This document shows positions 45,257 through 53,845 of a DNA stretch of 64,000 nt, piece by piece. Each line of letters starts with the position of its first letter. Position 1 is the stretch's first letter. The translations under genes and the position numbers were made by a program. The notes under the pieces were generated by a model. That model worked only from the letters and a program-made list of their open reading frames with translations. It searched no databases and was not told where the DNA came from. Source of the DNA: CAZUGH01 sp964619785 (GTDB lineage Bacteria; Bacillota; Clostridia; Lachnospirales; Lachnospiraceae); assembly GCA_964619785.1 (NCBI GenBank), contig CAZUGH010000005.1:4610-68609 (forward strand), in the 5' to 3' direction.

Positions 45257-46674
45257 TAAGCAACCTCTTCCTTACTTTTCTGATTAGCATAAGTCAAAAA
45301 CCAAAATGTCACACCCACAAACATCCAAAAGACTCCCGTTGTGATTGTATTAACAAAGAACATTTCCAATAAAAACAGCCCTGATATTCCAATAATGCCA
45401 ATTACTGCAAGACACAATAATAGAATATCATCTGCTTTTTTATTCTTGTGAAGCTTCGCGTAGCCGATCACATGATAAATCAAATATATCACAAGCAATA
45501 AAATAGGTATTGTTCCCAAAATACCAGAGCCTGCAATGACAGCAAGATAAGCATTATGTGCCTGATAACCTGTTGTCGCAATAAATGAGCCCGGATAATT
45601 CTTCTTCGCATAAGGAACCATATTTCTTGGTGACATTCCCACAATTCGGTTGTCTGCTGATAGTTTCCACACATTTGACCAAATATCAAATCGACTATTC
45701 GATATATCTTCCCTTCCATCTTCTCTTACCAGACTAATATCCTTTTCTTCTTCAAATTCACAAAGTCCAATATATGGTCGAATCTTCACAGTAACTCTTG
45801 CAATGGGGGTGAACGCAATTGTCGCAAATGATAAATACAATACAACCGCAATAAGAGAACCCACACCTAAAAGTATTCCCTTTTTCAGCCAATGATTTCC
45901 CTGTTCCACCTGATGATTGCGATAGCATAAAAATGCAAAAATAGGAACTAGAATACAAGAAGCAACAAACGCTGTTCGTGAGCCTGATAAAAGAATATAG
46001 ATTCCATTAAACACAATGGTGCATATATAAAATCTTTTCGCCCATTTGTTCGTAACTTTCTTTAATAAAAATACTGCAAATGCAATAACAAGCAAACTTG
46101 CGATTGCCGCATAGTTAGGGTCTGTAAATACGCCAAACAATCGTTCTTCCACAAACCCTTGTCTTCTATCATATGTGTCATTATAGTCAGGCACCACATA
46201 ACTAGACTGAACAAGGAATTGACCAAATGAGATAAACACAGCAACAAAATGTACTACAATAAGGCTATTCATTAAACGATTCAGGCATGTCTTGCCATTC
46301 TTTTCTTTGTCCTCTCCAAATGGAATAACTGATGTAAATAAAAACATCTGAATTGCCATCCACATAATTGTCTTAATATTATCGCCCAATCCATATTCTC
46401 GATAAACGATAGAAGAAATGAAACATACAAGCAAAAACAATGCAAACATATAATACTCAAAACGAAGATACCTCTTACTATGTAGGAGCAGTTCGCATAC
46501 AAGTAAAAGTCCTCCCATGATAGCACCCACTATATAACAAATACCATTTATCTGGTTGCTTACAAGATCAACAAAACATACCATTCTAGATAACAATAAG
46601 AATGTCATAAATATAATCAAATACCACTCCTTTATCAGGGTGAATTTCTTATCAAATTTCTGTAACGGTTCCAT
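45256..46674 (-). CDS. O-antigen polymerase/ligase-like membrane protein (Wzy-like)
   Basis: A 472-residue protein with about twelve hydrophobic segments and one long extracytoplasmic loop between about 300 and 370 (SRFDIWSNVWKLSADNRIVGMSPRNM...TGYQAHNAYL). This loop with an Arg-rich part and a conserved His before the next helix is typical of Wzy/WaaL proteins, as is the LLSGSRTAFVASCIL motif near residue 227-241. It probably polymerises or attaches repeat units; polymerase and ligase cannot be told apart by sequence. GGAGG lies nine bases upstream of the ATG. Confidence 0.85.
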   Translation of the reverse strand: MEPLQKFDKKFTLIKEWYLIIFMTFLLLSRMVCFVDLVSNQINGICYIVGAIMGGLLLVCELLLHSKRYLRFEYYMFALFLLVCFISSIVYREYGLGDNIKTIMWMAIQMFLFTSVIPFGEDKEKNGKTCLNRLMNSLIVVHFVAVFISFGQFLVQSSYVVPDYNDTYDRRQGFVEERLFGVFTDPNYAAIASLLVIAFAVFLLKKVTNKWAKRFYICTIVFNGIYILLSGSRTAFVASCILVPIFAFLCYRNHQVEQGNHWLKKGILLGVGSLIAVVLYLSFATIAFTPIARVTVKIRPYIGLCEFEEEKDISLVREDGREDISNSRFDIWSNVWKLSADNRIVGMSPRNMVPYAKKNYPGSFIATTGYQAHNAYLAVIAGSGILGTIPILLLVIYLIYHVIGYAKLHKNKKADDILLLCLAVIGIIGISGLFLLEMFFVNTITTGVFWMFVGVTFWFLTYANQKSKEEVA

Positions 46675-46689
46675 TTCTCTATTCCTCCA

Positions 46690-47667
46690 CTATAATCTCT
46701 TTCTTTTACTCCGATACTTCTTTAAAAACATATCATAAATCTTAATATGAATCTTTAACCCTAACATGGCAATTTTTCTACCACGACCAACATATGGATT
46801 ACGAATAATCAAGAACCAATTCTTGCGCAAAAAGGATACTACCTTTTTCTTTACACCAGAATCAATCGGATTTGACTCCGCTTCCAACATCTTATCCAAT
46901 ACGTAAAAATAGGACCAATATAAGCGAAAATCTGCCACTTTTAAAAGCTCAGGGTATTCCTGCGAGATAATCTCATGATTTCGTTCATATGCTTTTATTA
47001 CACACAAATCATTATCACGATATCCCCGTGTTGTGATACTCTCTAAGCGGTGAACATAATAATATTTTGGCTCTAGGTCTATATAAACATATTCTATCTG
47101 TTTTAGTATGTCAAGAATAACATAAGCATCTTCACTTGTCATCCCCACAGGGAATCTTAACTGGTCAAATATATTTCGCCGAAACAACCGATTTACCGGA
47201 TTTACCGATATATATCTTGATTCAAGAACCATAAATATAGCCTCTTGTCGATTAGCGACCTTCTGAATATATTCTTTTGGTACTTGTTGTCTATTCGCAT
47301 AAACCTGATACATTCCACAGATTGATATACCGATATTCTCTTTTTGAAAACCGCGCAACAAAAATTCATACATATCTTCATCAATATAGTCATCACTATC
47401 GACAAAGCCTATGTATTCCCCACTTGCCACATCAAGTCCTGCATTACGTGCCTTCGATACGCCTCCATTATCCTGATGAATGACAACAATTCGTTTATCC
47501 TTTGCTGCCGCCTGCTGACAAATGCTCAGACTTGAGTCTGTTGAGCCATCATCTACTAGTATAATCTCTAAGTTTTGATAGCTTTGCATTTGAATGGATT
47601 GAATACATTTTTCCAAATACTTCTCGCAATTGTAAACAGGCACAATAACTGATACTTTATTTTCCAT
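46690..47667 (-). CDS. Family 2 glycosyltransferase
   Basis: A 325-residue cytoplasmic or peripheral GT-A enzyme. N-terminal VSVIVPVYNCEKYLEKCI, EIILVDDGSTDSS (about 33-45), ARNAGLDVASGEYIGFVDSDD (DxD-type metal site near 82-90) are seen in order. Start taken at ATG 47667, inside the end of licD with an 11-base overlap and AAGGA upstream; the longer frame starts 42 bases earlier within licD and has no advantage. It adds one sugar to the repeat unit, identity unknown. Confidence 0.92.
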   Translation of the reverse strand: MENKVSVIVPVYNCEKYLEKCIQSIQMQSYQNLEIILVDDGSTDSSLSICQQAAAKDKRIVVIHQDNGGVSKARNAGLDVASGEYIGFVDSDDYIDEDMYEFLLRGFQKENIGISICGMYQVYANRQQVPKEYIQKVANRQEAIFMVLESRYISVNPVNRLFRRNIFDQLRFPVGMTSEDAYVILDILKQIEYVYIDLEPKYYYVHRLESITTRGYRDNDLCVIKAYERNHEIISQEYPELLKVADFRLYWSYFYVLDKMLEAESNPIDSGVKKKVVSFLRKNWFLIIRNPYVGRGRKIAMLGLKIHIKIYDMFLKKYRSKRKRL

Positions 47668-48502
47668 AATACTGTCCTTTATATGTGAGATAACTATTCT
47701 CGATGTCAACCTTCACGGCATCATGCTTTGGTTGCTGGCCTTCCATCGGAGGCATCTGCATATAATCACCAAATGCCATATGCAAATACTTGTCATAGCC
47801 AATTGGTACCGGCATCTCATAGCCTTCAAATGGTTTATACACAGCGCTTGCAAATATCTCTTTGGGATACTCTTTGACCATGTATTGCCATCTCGTACAT
47901 AATTCCGTAATACACTTGCAATCTTCAATTCGATATTTCGACATATGCTTTTCTGCACGTTTCGCCATACGATAACGACGCTTCCAGCTTGGGAACAAAA
48001 AGAGTAATAGTTTACTCGGAATCTCAAACAATTTACCTTTACTCGTCAATGGTTCTTGATTCATTAAAATCTGATGTAACAAAGCCCAAAATATCTGTTT
48101 TTTACGCTTCATTCCCTCCGGACAACCATCTAGTGGAATCACTTCTAAGCGAATTCCATGTGGTATATCAAGGTCTGTCTGACGCTCTTTGATAAATGTT
48201 GTCTCTTCATCCGAAATTGAGCTTAACAATGACCGAAGAAACATATCCTCGGAATCGCGGCAAAAACGATACTTCGTTTCAGCCATCTCTTCTTCCCATA
48301 AGGGTCCTAATTTCTCATAATCATCTCGCGGCATAAACACATCGATGTCATCATCCCATGGTATAAATCCTTGATGTCGTAATGTTCCGATACAACATCC
48401 TCCACAAAAGTAAAATAACAAGTCATGCTTTTCGCAAAACTCTTTAAATACAAGTAAAATCTCCAGTGATTTCTCCTGAAGCTTTCTCAGCTCATAATCC
48501 AT
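47657..48502 (-). CDS. LicD family phosphotransferase (copy 1)
   Basis: A 281-residue protein with the LicD nucleotidyltransferase-fold core: FYFCGGCCIGTLRHQGFIPWDDDIDVFMPRDDYEKL (about 30-65, here cited in pieces: CGGCCIGTLRHQG, then PWDDDIDVFMPRDDYE), and a C-terminal VPIGYDKYLHMAFGDYMQMPP. LicD proteins transfer phosphocholine from CDP-choline, while the animal relatives fukutin and FKRP transfer ribitol-phosphate from CDP-ribitol. No choline kinase or CTP:phosphocholine enzyme is seen here, but CDP-ribitol genes are adjacent. Start at ATG 48502, five bases after GGAGG. It is similar to copy 2 at 50241-51110. Confidence 0.88.
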   Translation of the reverse strand: MDYELRKLQEKSLEILLVFKEFCEKHDLLFYFCGGCCIGTLRHQGFIPWDDDIDVFMPRDDYEKLGPLWEEEMAETKYRFCRDSEDMFLRSLLSSISDEETTFIKERQTDLDIPHGIRLEVIPLDGCPEGMKRKKQIFWALLHQILMNQEPLTSKGKLFEIPSKLLLFLFPSWKRRYRMAKRAEKHMSKYRIEDCKCITELCTRWQYMVKEYPKEIFASAVYKPFEGYEMPVPIGYDKYLHMAFGDYMQMPPMEGQQPKHDAVKVDIENSYLTYKGQYYGK

Positions 48503-48521
48503 ACCTACCTCCATATGACGG

Positions 48522-49535
48522 CTATAATTTCCACTTAAATACGGTTTTAAACGAATTCGTCAAATCTGTGTGGAATACACGATGAATATCATCCACCGTC
48601 TTCACGGGTCTATCTTCATATACAATCATACCTAGGCGCAGTGCCATCTCTGGATTTTTCATTAATTCCACTGCTTTTTGGAAATCAGCCACTCCCGAGC
48701 GACTGCTTCCTACCATCGTCAGACCTTTTTCAAGCACATCCCGCGTATTGATACCGACTTTATTCTCGCTTACGCCCATTAGCATCACCGTTCCCTGTGG
48801 GTTAATATATCGAATAATATCATCAATGGCATAGGCGCTTCCACTACCGCCGCAGCACTCAAAGGCATGATCAAGTGTCAAATCCTCAGGAATATCGTCT
48901 GCCATAAACGTTTTATCTACAAAAGAAAAATATGCCAATTTTCCAGAAGACATGCCACAAACATAGATTGTACTCTCAGGATATAACTGCTTCAACACAC
49001 AAGCCACCACATAAGCAAGGCTTCCATCGCCCCAGATTCCAATCTTTTCTCTACGTTCATGAGCAATTTTATCAAATCGGCTAATGCTATGAACTGCCAC
49101 ACTGATAAATTCAGTAATTGCTGCTAAGGAAGCATCTACTCCTGCGGCTGATACCATTCTCTCTGGTTTCATCTCTACATATTCACGCATAAAGCCATCA
49201 ATTCCACTCGAAAGAAAGCTAGACCCACGCTGATAATTCTCATAGATTACTTCATCATCCTGGCCTGGCTGATTCGGAACCATTACCACTTGTTCGCCCA
49301 CTTGATAAGTTCCTGTTGGATCATAGACTACTTCACCACAGCATTCATGAATCAACGCCATCGGCAACTTGTTCTGTAATACCTTCTGGTCTCTGAGTCC
49401 TTGGTAATATCGCTGATCTGCATGACAAACGGCCATATAGGTTGGTTTTACCACAACTTGATCATCAAAGCTGATATCCGTGTATTCAATTGTAAATACT
49501 CTAGGGCTAACCAGTTGATAAACATAATTAATCAA
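48522..49535 (-). CDS. tarJ: Ribulose-5-phosphate reductase TarJ
   Basis: Zinc-type medium-chain dehydrogenase reducing ribulose-5-phosphate to ribitol-5-phosphate with NADPH. It has 337 residues. The N-terminus (YQLVSPRVFTIEY), AVCHADQRYYQGLRD, LPMALIHECCGEVV, VMVPNQP and SSGIDGFMREYV closely follow the TarJ pattern known from Staphylococcus aureus. The start is TTG at 49535: GGAGG lies eight bases upstream and the nearby ATG is out of frame. It overlaps tarI by eight bases, so the two enzymes of CDP-ribitol synthesis are coupled. Confidence 0.94.
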   Translation of the reverse strand: MINYVYQLVSPRVFTIEYTDISFDDQVVVKPTYMAVCHADQRYYQGLRDQKVLQNKLPMALIHECCGEVVYDPTGTYQVGEQVVMVPNQPGQDDEVIYENYQRGSSFLSSGIDGFMREYVEMKPERMVSAAGVDASLAAITEFISVAVHSISRFDKIAHERREKIGIWGDGSLAYVVACVLKQLYPESTIYVCGMSSGKLAYFSFVDKTFMADDIPEDLTLDHAFECCGGSGSAYAIDDIIRYINPQGTVMLMGVSENKVGINTRDVLEKGLTMVGSSRSGVADFQKAVELMKNPEMALRLGMIVYEDRPVKTVDDIHRVFHTDLTNSFKTVFKWKL

Positions 49536-50244
49536 TTAAATTTCCTCCGACCATTGCTTTTGCTATCTTATAATCACTGACTGTTGTAATCTTCAGGTTG
49601 GAAACTTCGCCTTCCACAAGATGTACAGGAACCTCTCTAACCGTACAAATCTTACATGCATCCGTAAGAATCTCTTTCTCATCTTCTGATAAATCATTAT
49701 ATAAGTTCTTTAATAAACTCATCTGGAAGCTCTGTGGAGTCTGTCCCTGATAGAGATATTTTCTCTCTGGAATATCAGAAATCACATTACCATCCATCGA
49801 CGTAACAATTGTATCAATTGCTGGTGTTGCGGTATCACAAGCCTTGTACTTCTGTACCATCTCGATATTCTCATCAATAATTCTTGAAGTCACAAACGGT
49901 CTAACCGAATCATGTGTAATGATATAGTGATCTTCGCTCTCACCATACTCTCCCTCAATCTTGTTGATTACATTCATAATCGTCGTATTACGATCTGCTC
50001 CACCCGCAACGACATGAATCTTATCTTTCTTAATCTTGATATATTGGTGTATCAAATCCTCCATGTGAAGCACCCAGCTTGGGTGAACACCAATGTAGAA
50101 CTCATCAATCTTATCACTTAATAAAAACTTGTCTAATGTATGGATAATAATTGGCTTACCATTCAAATCCAAAAACTGCTTCGGCATATCTGAAATATTC
50201 ATTCGGGAGCCGACCCCTCCTGCTAAAATCGCTGCAAATATCAT
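49528..50244 (-). CDS. tarI: Ribitol-5-phosphate cytidylyltransferase TarI
   Basis: Makes CDP-ribitol from ribitol-5-phosphate and CTP. It has 238 residues and is related to IspD. AAILAGGVGSRM (about 4-15), MPKQFLDLNGKPIIIHT, VVAGGADRNTTIMNVI, THDSVRPFV and YQGQTPQSFQ match TarI, and the adjacent tarJ settles the choice against IspD. Start taken at ATG 50244, whose ATGA overlaps the stop of licD copy 2; a start four codons earlier is possible. In animals the same reaction is made by ISPD (CRPPA) to feed ribitol-phosphate transferases. Confidence 0.94.
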   Translation of the reverse strand: MIFAAILAGGVGSRMNISDMPKQFLDLNGKPIIIHTLDKFLLSDKIDEFYIGVHPSWVLHMEDLIHQYIKIKKDKIHVVAGGADRNTTIMNVINKIEGEYGESEDHYIITHDSVRPFVTSRIIDENIEMVQKYKACDTATPAIDTIVTSMDGNVISDIPERKYLYQGQTPQSFQMSLLKNLYNDLSEDEKEILTDACKICTVREVPVHLVEGEVSNLKITTVSDYKIAKAMVGGNLID

Positions 50245-51110
50245 AATGTCATCCATTCCTTTCCTCTATATTGTTCATATCCATTCTCTAAATCCAAAAA
50301 ACTAGCATCATGGTGTGCCACTTGTTTCTCTACTGGTGGCAGTTGCATATAATCCCCAAATGCCTCTCTCAAGTAACCATCATAACCCACAGGAATTGGC
50401 ATTTTCGTTCCTTGAAAATCTCTCCACTGTGCGCTGGCGAACCACTCAGACCGATATTTTTTCTTCATATAATAAGGTCCCGAGCACAATTCTGTTATGT
50501 ACTCGCTTTGACTGATTGGATACTGCGTCATATGTTTCTTCGCCCATCTCCAGATTCGATATCGAATCTTTTTTCCATGGAAAATGGTAAGTAGAACCTT
50601 GCTTCCCCATGTCATCATACCACCATGTGTCTCTGGTATTACCTGAGCACAAAACAAAGAGTAAATCAAGGCATAGATGCATTGCATCTTCCTCTTCCAT
50701 GTCGTTGGTGCATAACCATCAAGTGGCAAGATATCAAGTGCTACCCCATGCGGAATATCCAAATCCTTTTGATAAGGTTTCACCTGCGTTGTTTTAGCAT
50801 CACGTATGGTAGCAAATAAATTGCGATCTACCAAATCTGCATCCGTTGTCACCGATAACCGATATCGCTTAGATATCTCCATATCAGACCACATCTCAAC
50901 AAATTTCTCATAATCTTCTCTTGGCATGAAAAAATCCAAATCATCATCCCATGGTATGAATCCACCATGTCTTAACGTACCAATACATCCACCACCACAA
51001 AAATAGCATAACAAATCGTGTTCTTTGCAAAACTCAGTAAAAGCCATGGCCATCTCAAGACTAACTCTTTGTAATCCATCCAATTCCTTGGCTGTATATG
51101 GTTTATCCAT
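50241..51110 (-). CDS. LicD family phosphotransferase (copy 2)
   Basis: A 289-residue protein like copy 1, with CYFCGGGCIGTLRHGGFIP, PWDDDLDFFMPREDYEKF, DIPHGVALDILPLDGY and a C-terminal PIPVGYDGYLREAFGDYMQLPP. It differs enough from copy 1 in its central region to suggest a different acceptor rather than a recent duplication. It overlaps the upstream glycosyltransferase gene by eight bases and tarI by four, so it is tightly coupled to CDP-ribitol synthesis. Ribitol-phosphate transfer is inferred; phosphocholine transfer is the alternative if CDP-choline is made elsewhere. Confidence 0.88.
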   Translation of the reverse strand: MDKPYTAKELDGLQRVSLEMAMAFTEFCKEHDLLCYFCGGGCIGTLRHGGFIPWDDDLDFFMPREDYEKFVEMWSDMEISKRYRLSVTTDADLVDRNLFATIRDAKTTQVKPYQKDLDIPHGVALDILPLDGYAPTTWKRKMQCIYALIYSLFCAQVIPETHGGMMTWGSKVLLTIFHGKKIRYRIWRWAKKHMTQYPISQSEYITELCSGPYYMKKKYRSEWFASAQWRDFQGTKMPIPVGYDGYLREAFGDYMQLPPVEKQVAHHDASFLDLENGYEQYRGKEWMTL

Positions 51111-52149
51111 TCTTTAATTGCTCCTTTATTTCATCCACTTTCGGGCATACCTTATGCGTTCTTCTCCACCAAGGCATCTTTAACAATCCCCATGTTGTTC
51201 CTATGCCATAGCTAATATGTAGCAAAAAGAACAAAAACGGTAGTGTAAGCTGTATGATATGTTTTCTCTCAGGAATAACCGAAGCAATCGCCATCACCAC
51301 TGCTAATATGCCATATAACCCCCACATCAAGATGGCAAGCCATGGTATATGACATAATGCTAATATGGTTGTGACGACAATTCCAAGAACGAAACAAAAC
51401 GGAACAAAATGAAAAAAAGAGAGGCAGCCTGGGCACACGCCACTAGTTAAACCAATCCAAAATCCATTGGCATATTTTTGCTTTAGCATCCCCTTCAAAG
51501 AGGGTCTTGTATGCTGATAAGATATAATGTCAGGATCAAAACAAAGCTTATATCCTGCTTTTCGCATGCGGTAATGCATCTCATTGTCTTCCGTACGTGC
51601 TAGATATTCATTATATCCACCAACTGTCTCAAATACGGTTCTTCGATATGCACCATGAAACACTGAATCAACATAACTTTTTCCCGGATTTCTTCGATAT
51701 GATGCAATACTGCTTCCAAACATCGAACTCTCTGCTAGCAAAAGAAGTTTCTTCCCTGGTGTTTCCCCTTGAATTATGTTAGGTCGATAACCACCGACAA
51801 CGTCTTCCCCAAGTTTCAAATCTTCTACATTCTTACTCACAAAATCTACACCGATTGAAGCATGTGCATCCACACGAAGAATAATATCGCAAGAAAAATG
51901 CGAAAGTGCTACATTCCATCCACAAGGTAAAATCTTCTGTGGATTATCTAGAACCTGAATGGAATAAAACTCATCTCTATGCTCTTGTTCAAAAAGCTTC
52001 ATCAGAGCTTTCGTGCCATCCGTAGAAGAACTATCAATCAAAACAATCTCCATCTTGTCATGGGCATAATCCTGATTACAAATCTCCATAAACAGATGCT
52101 CTAATGTATCTTCTTCATTATAGGCAATAACACAAAGTGAAATCGTCAT
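51103..52149 (-). CDS. Family 2 glycosyltransferase with C-terminal membrane segments
   Basis: A 348-residue protein: GT-A domain (TISLCVIAYNEEDTLEHLF, EIVLIDSSSTDGTKAL, ILRVDAHASIG near residue 89-100, ARTEDNEMHYRMRKAG) followed by three or four hydrophobic helices (about 235-325). It resembles membrane glycosyltransferases of the succinoglycan type. Start taken at ATG 52149 with GAGGA five bases upstream; several upstream ATGs in the same frame are too close to that site. It is the first gene of the operon, just behind a promoter. Confidence 0.9.
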   Translation of the reverse strand: MTISLCVIAYNEEDTLEHLFMEICNQDYAHDKMEIVLIDSSSTDGTKALMKLFEQEHRDEFYSIQVLDNPQKILPCGWNVALSHFSCDIILRVDAHASIGVDFVSKNVEDLKLGEDVVGGYRPNIIQGETPGKKLLLLAESSMFGSSIASYRRNPGKSYVDSVFHGAYRRTVFETVGGYNEYLARTEDNEMHYRMRKAGYKLCFDPDIISYQHTRPSLKGMLKQKYANGFWIGLTSGVCPGCLSFFHFVPFCFVLGIVVTTILALCHIPWLAILMWGLYGILAVVMAIASVIPERKHIIQLTLPFLFFLLHISYGIGTTWGLLKMPWWRRTHKVCPKVDEIKEQLKNG

Positions 52150-52184
52150 AGTCATCCTCATTTCTTTCAAATCTCATAAAACTT

Positions 52185-52213
52185 ATTATACTAGTCTCCG
52201 TCCAATTACGCAA
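52185..52213 (-). promoter_or_regulatory. Promoter of the ribitol-phosphate glycan operon
   Basis: TTGCGT (52213-52208) and a consensus TATAAT (52190-52185) are spaced by 17 bases on the minus strand. Transcription would start near 52178 and could run to the terminator at 38052-38084 across twelve genes. Confidence 0.7.
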
Positions 52214-52222
52214 GAAAAAGAC

Positions 52223-52251
52223 TTGTACATTTCATCACCAAACTTTATAAT
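52223..52251 (+). promoter_or_regulatory. Promoter of the GT2-GtrA gene
   Basis: TTGTAC (52223-52228) and TATAAT (52246-52251) with a 17-base spacer, about 39 bases before the ATG at 52290. It is back to back with the operon promoter, their -35 boxes only nine bases apart, so a shared regulator or competition is possible. Confidence 0.75.
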
Positions 52252-52289
52252 AGAAGATATGTAACGGGTGGGAATCACAGGAGGACAAT

Positions 52290-53360
52290 ATGGCTTCATA
52301 CAAAGAAGAAATCGGAATTATCATTCCAGCTCTTAATCCAGACAAGAAACTGTGCAATCTAGTGGCAGATTTATCAGCACATGGCTTCACCAATATTATT
52401 CTTGTCGATGATGGTAGCGACATTGATAGAAGAATGTACTTTAAAGAATGTAAATCACAATACAATTGTAAAATCATACGTCATGTCGCTAACTTTGGAA
52501 AAGGCATGGCTCTTAAATCAGCATTTAACTATATACTTTCCGACCGTACTGACTTAGCCGGCATTGTCACAATCGATTGTGATGGGCAACACTCTGTCGA
52601 AGATACAATCACTTGTGCCAAGCTAGTTCTCGAGCACCCCGAACACCTTATTATGGGATGCCGTCAGTTCGATGACAAGTCAATTCCACTTCGTAGCAGA
52701 TTTGGTAATAACTTCACTCGGTTTACGATTCGACTTCTATGCGGAATCCATGTATCTGACACACAGACTGGTCTTCGTGGTATGTCTCTTTCACTTATTC
52801 GTGATTACTTTGTAACCACAAAGGGTGAGCGTTTTGAATACGAGATGAATATGCTGATTGAAGCTAAGGATTGTTGCATTCCGATTACAGAGTTTCCAAT
52901 CAAAACAATTTATATAGAAAATAATGAATCCTCTCATTTCAATCCATTTATTGATTCCATTCGAATCTATAAGGTGTTTTTGAAATTCTCATTGAGTTCA
53001 TTATCCTCCTTTTTAATTGATATGTGTATCTTTTACTTATATACAAAATTCATGCGTGGACATCTACCAGAGATTGCTGTTCTCTATAGTGGACACTTTA
53101 TTGCAAAGGCAATCAGTTCCATCTACAATTTCACCATGAACAAGCGACAGGTGTTTAAGAATCAATCCAAGTCCCTTGATGTATTGGCACGTTACTATAC
53201 ACTCTGGCTTTGTCAAACGCTGTTATCTGCTGTTTTACTAGTAAAAGTATTCTCCATGATACGCTTTAGTGTTACGGCGCTCCGCGTTATCATTGAAACC
53301 TGCATCTACTTTGTTAGTTTTCAGATTCAACGTGAATGGGTATTCCGTAAGCGCAGATAA
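52290..53360 (+). CDS. Glycosyltransferase family 2 fused to GtrA-like domain
   Basis: A 356-residue fusion. Residues about 5-225 form a DPM1-like GT-A domain (IIIPALNPDKKL, IILVDDGSDID, IVTIDCDGQHS as the metal site, DTQTGLRGMS); residues about 230-356 hold four hydrophobic helices of the GtrA/DPMS3 type, ending FVSFQIQREWVFRKRR. Such pairs make and flip polyprenyl-phosphate-linked sugars for glycan decoration; here both steps sit in one protein. GGAGG lies six bases before the ATG. It has its own promoter and terminator. Confidence 0.88.
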   Translation: MASYKEEIGIIIPALNPDKKLCNLVADLSAHGFTNIILVDDGSDIDRRMYFKECKSQYNCKIIRHVANFGKGMALKSAFNYILSDRTDLAGIVTIDCDGQHSVEDTITCAKLVLEHPEHLIMGCRQFDDKSIPLRSRFGNNFTRFTIRLLCGIHVSDTQTGLRGMSLSLIRDYFVTTKGERFEYEMNMLIEAKDCCIPITEFPIKTIYIENNESSHFNPFIDSIRIYKVFLKFSLSSLSSFLIDMCIFYLYTKFMRGHLPEIAVLYSGHFIAKAISSIYNFTMNKRQVFKNQSKSLDVLARYYTLWLCQTLLSAVLLVKVFSMIRFSVTALRVIIETCIYFVSFQIQREWVFRKRR

Positions 53361-53382
53361 ATATACTATTTATCTACAAGCA

Positions 53383-53432
53383 AAAACCACTTGAAGCAAT
53401 TCACACCATGTGATATCGCTACAAGTGGTTTT
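53383..53432. terminator. Bidirectional terminator between convergent genes
   Basis: An 11-bp stem AAAACCACTTG / CAAGTGGTTTT with a long (28-base) loop and A/T tracts on both sides. It ends the GT2-GtrA transcript on the plus strand and the second glycan operon on the minus strand. Confidence 0.78.
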
Positions 53433-53434
53433 AA

Positions 53435-53842
53435 TTATTCTAAGCCTTTTCGAAACATCTCGTCAAACTCTGGTGCTACTTTTTTCAAACTTACAATCTG
53501 ACCTTGTTCGTCTAGAAAACAATGTTTACTATATCCCGTACATCTTACTTCACCAGTACTTTTATCTTTCACAACATAATTTACTACTAGACGAATACCA
53601 TTGTATTTTTCAATATTGGTCTCAACCGCTACGGTATCACCAAAATGAGTCATGGTTTTATATTTTGCTTCCACTTCCATAACAGGACTAATGATTCCGT
53701 ACTGCTCCATATTCGCATAAGCACAACCATGTTCTTCCATCCATGCGGTTCTTGCTTCTTCAAACCACCGAATATAATTTGAATGATGAACGACTTTCAT
53801 CTGATCTGTCTCATAATAATGTACACGATGTTCATATACCAT
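53435..53842 (-). CDS. Acyl-CoA thioesterase, YbgC/4HBT hotdog family
   Basis: A 135-residue single hotdog protein. The family motif YYETDQMKVVHHSNYIRWFEEAR (about 9-31, cited as YYETDQMKVVHHSNY and RWFEEAR) contains the usual catalytic Asp, and FGDTVAVETNI is the second conserved block. It hydrolyses acyl-CoA or acyl-ACP thioesters. Its place at the end of a glycan operon, four bases after a GtrB-like glycosyltransferase, is unexpected and may be chance or a link to acyl supply. GGAG lies six bases before the ATG. Confidence 0.9.
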   Translation of the reverse strand: MVYEHRVHYYETDQMKVVHHSNYIRWFEEARTAWMEEHGCAYANMEQYGIISPVMEVEAKYKTMTHFGDTVAVETNIEKYNGIRLVVNYVVKDKSTGEVRCTGYSKHCFLDEQGQIVSLKKVAPEFDEMFRKGLE

Positions 53843-53845
53843 AGC

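Noticed and set aside
49528..50244. IspD (2-C-methyl-D-erythritol 4-phosphate cytidylyltransferase)
   Set aside because: The protein is related to IspD, but several segments match TarI and it overlaps tarJ, so CDP-ribitol synthesis is much more likely.
47657..51110. Recent tandem duplication of licD
   Set aside because: The two copies share the catalytic motifs and ends but differ widely in between and are separated by tarI and tarJ, so they look like old paralogues.
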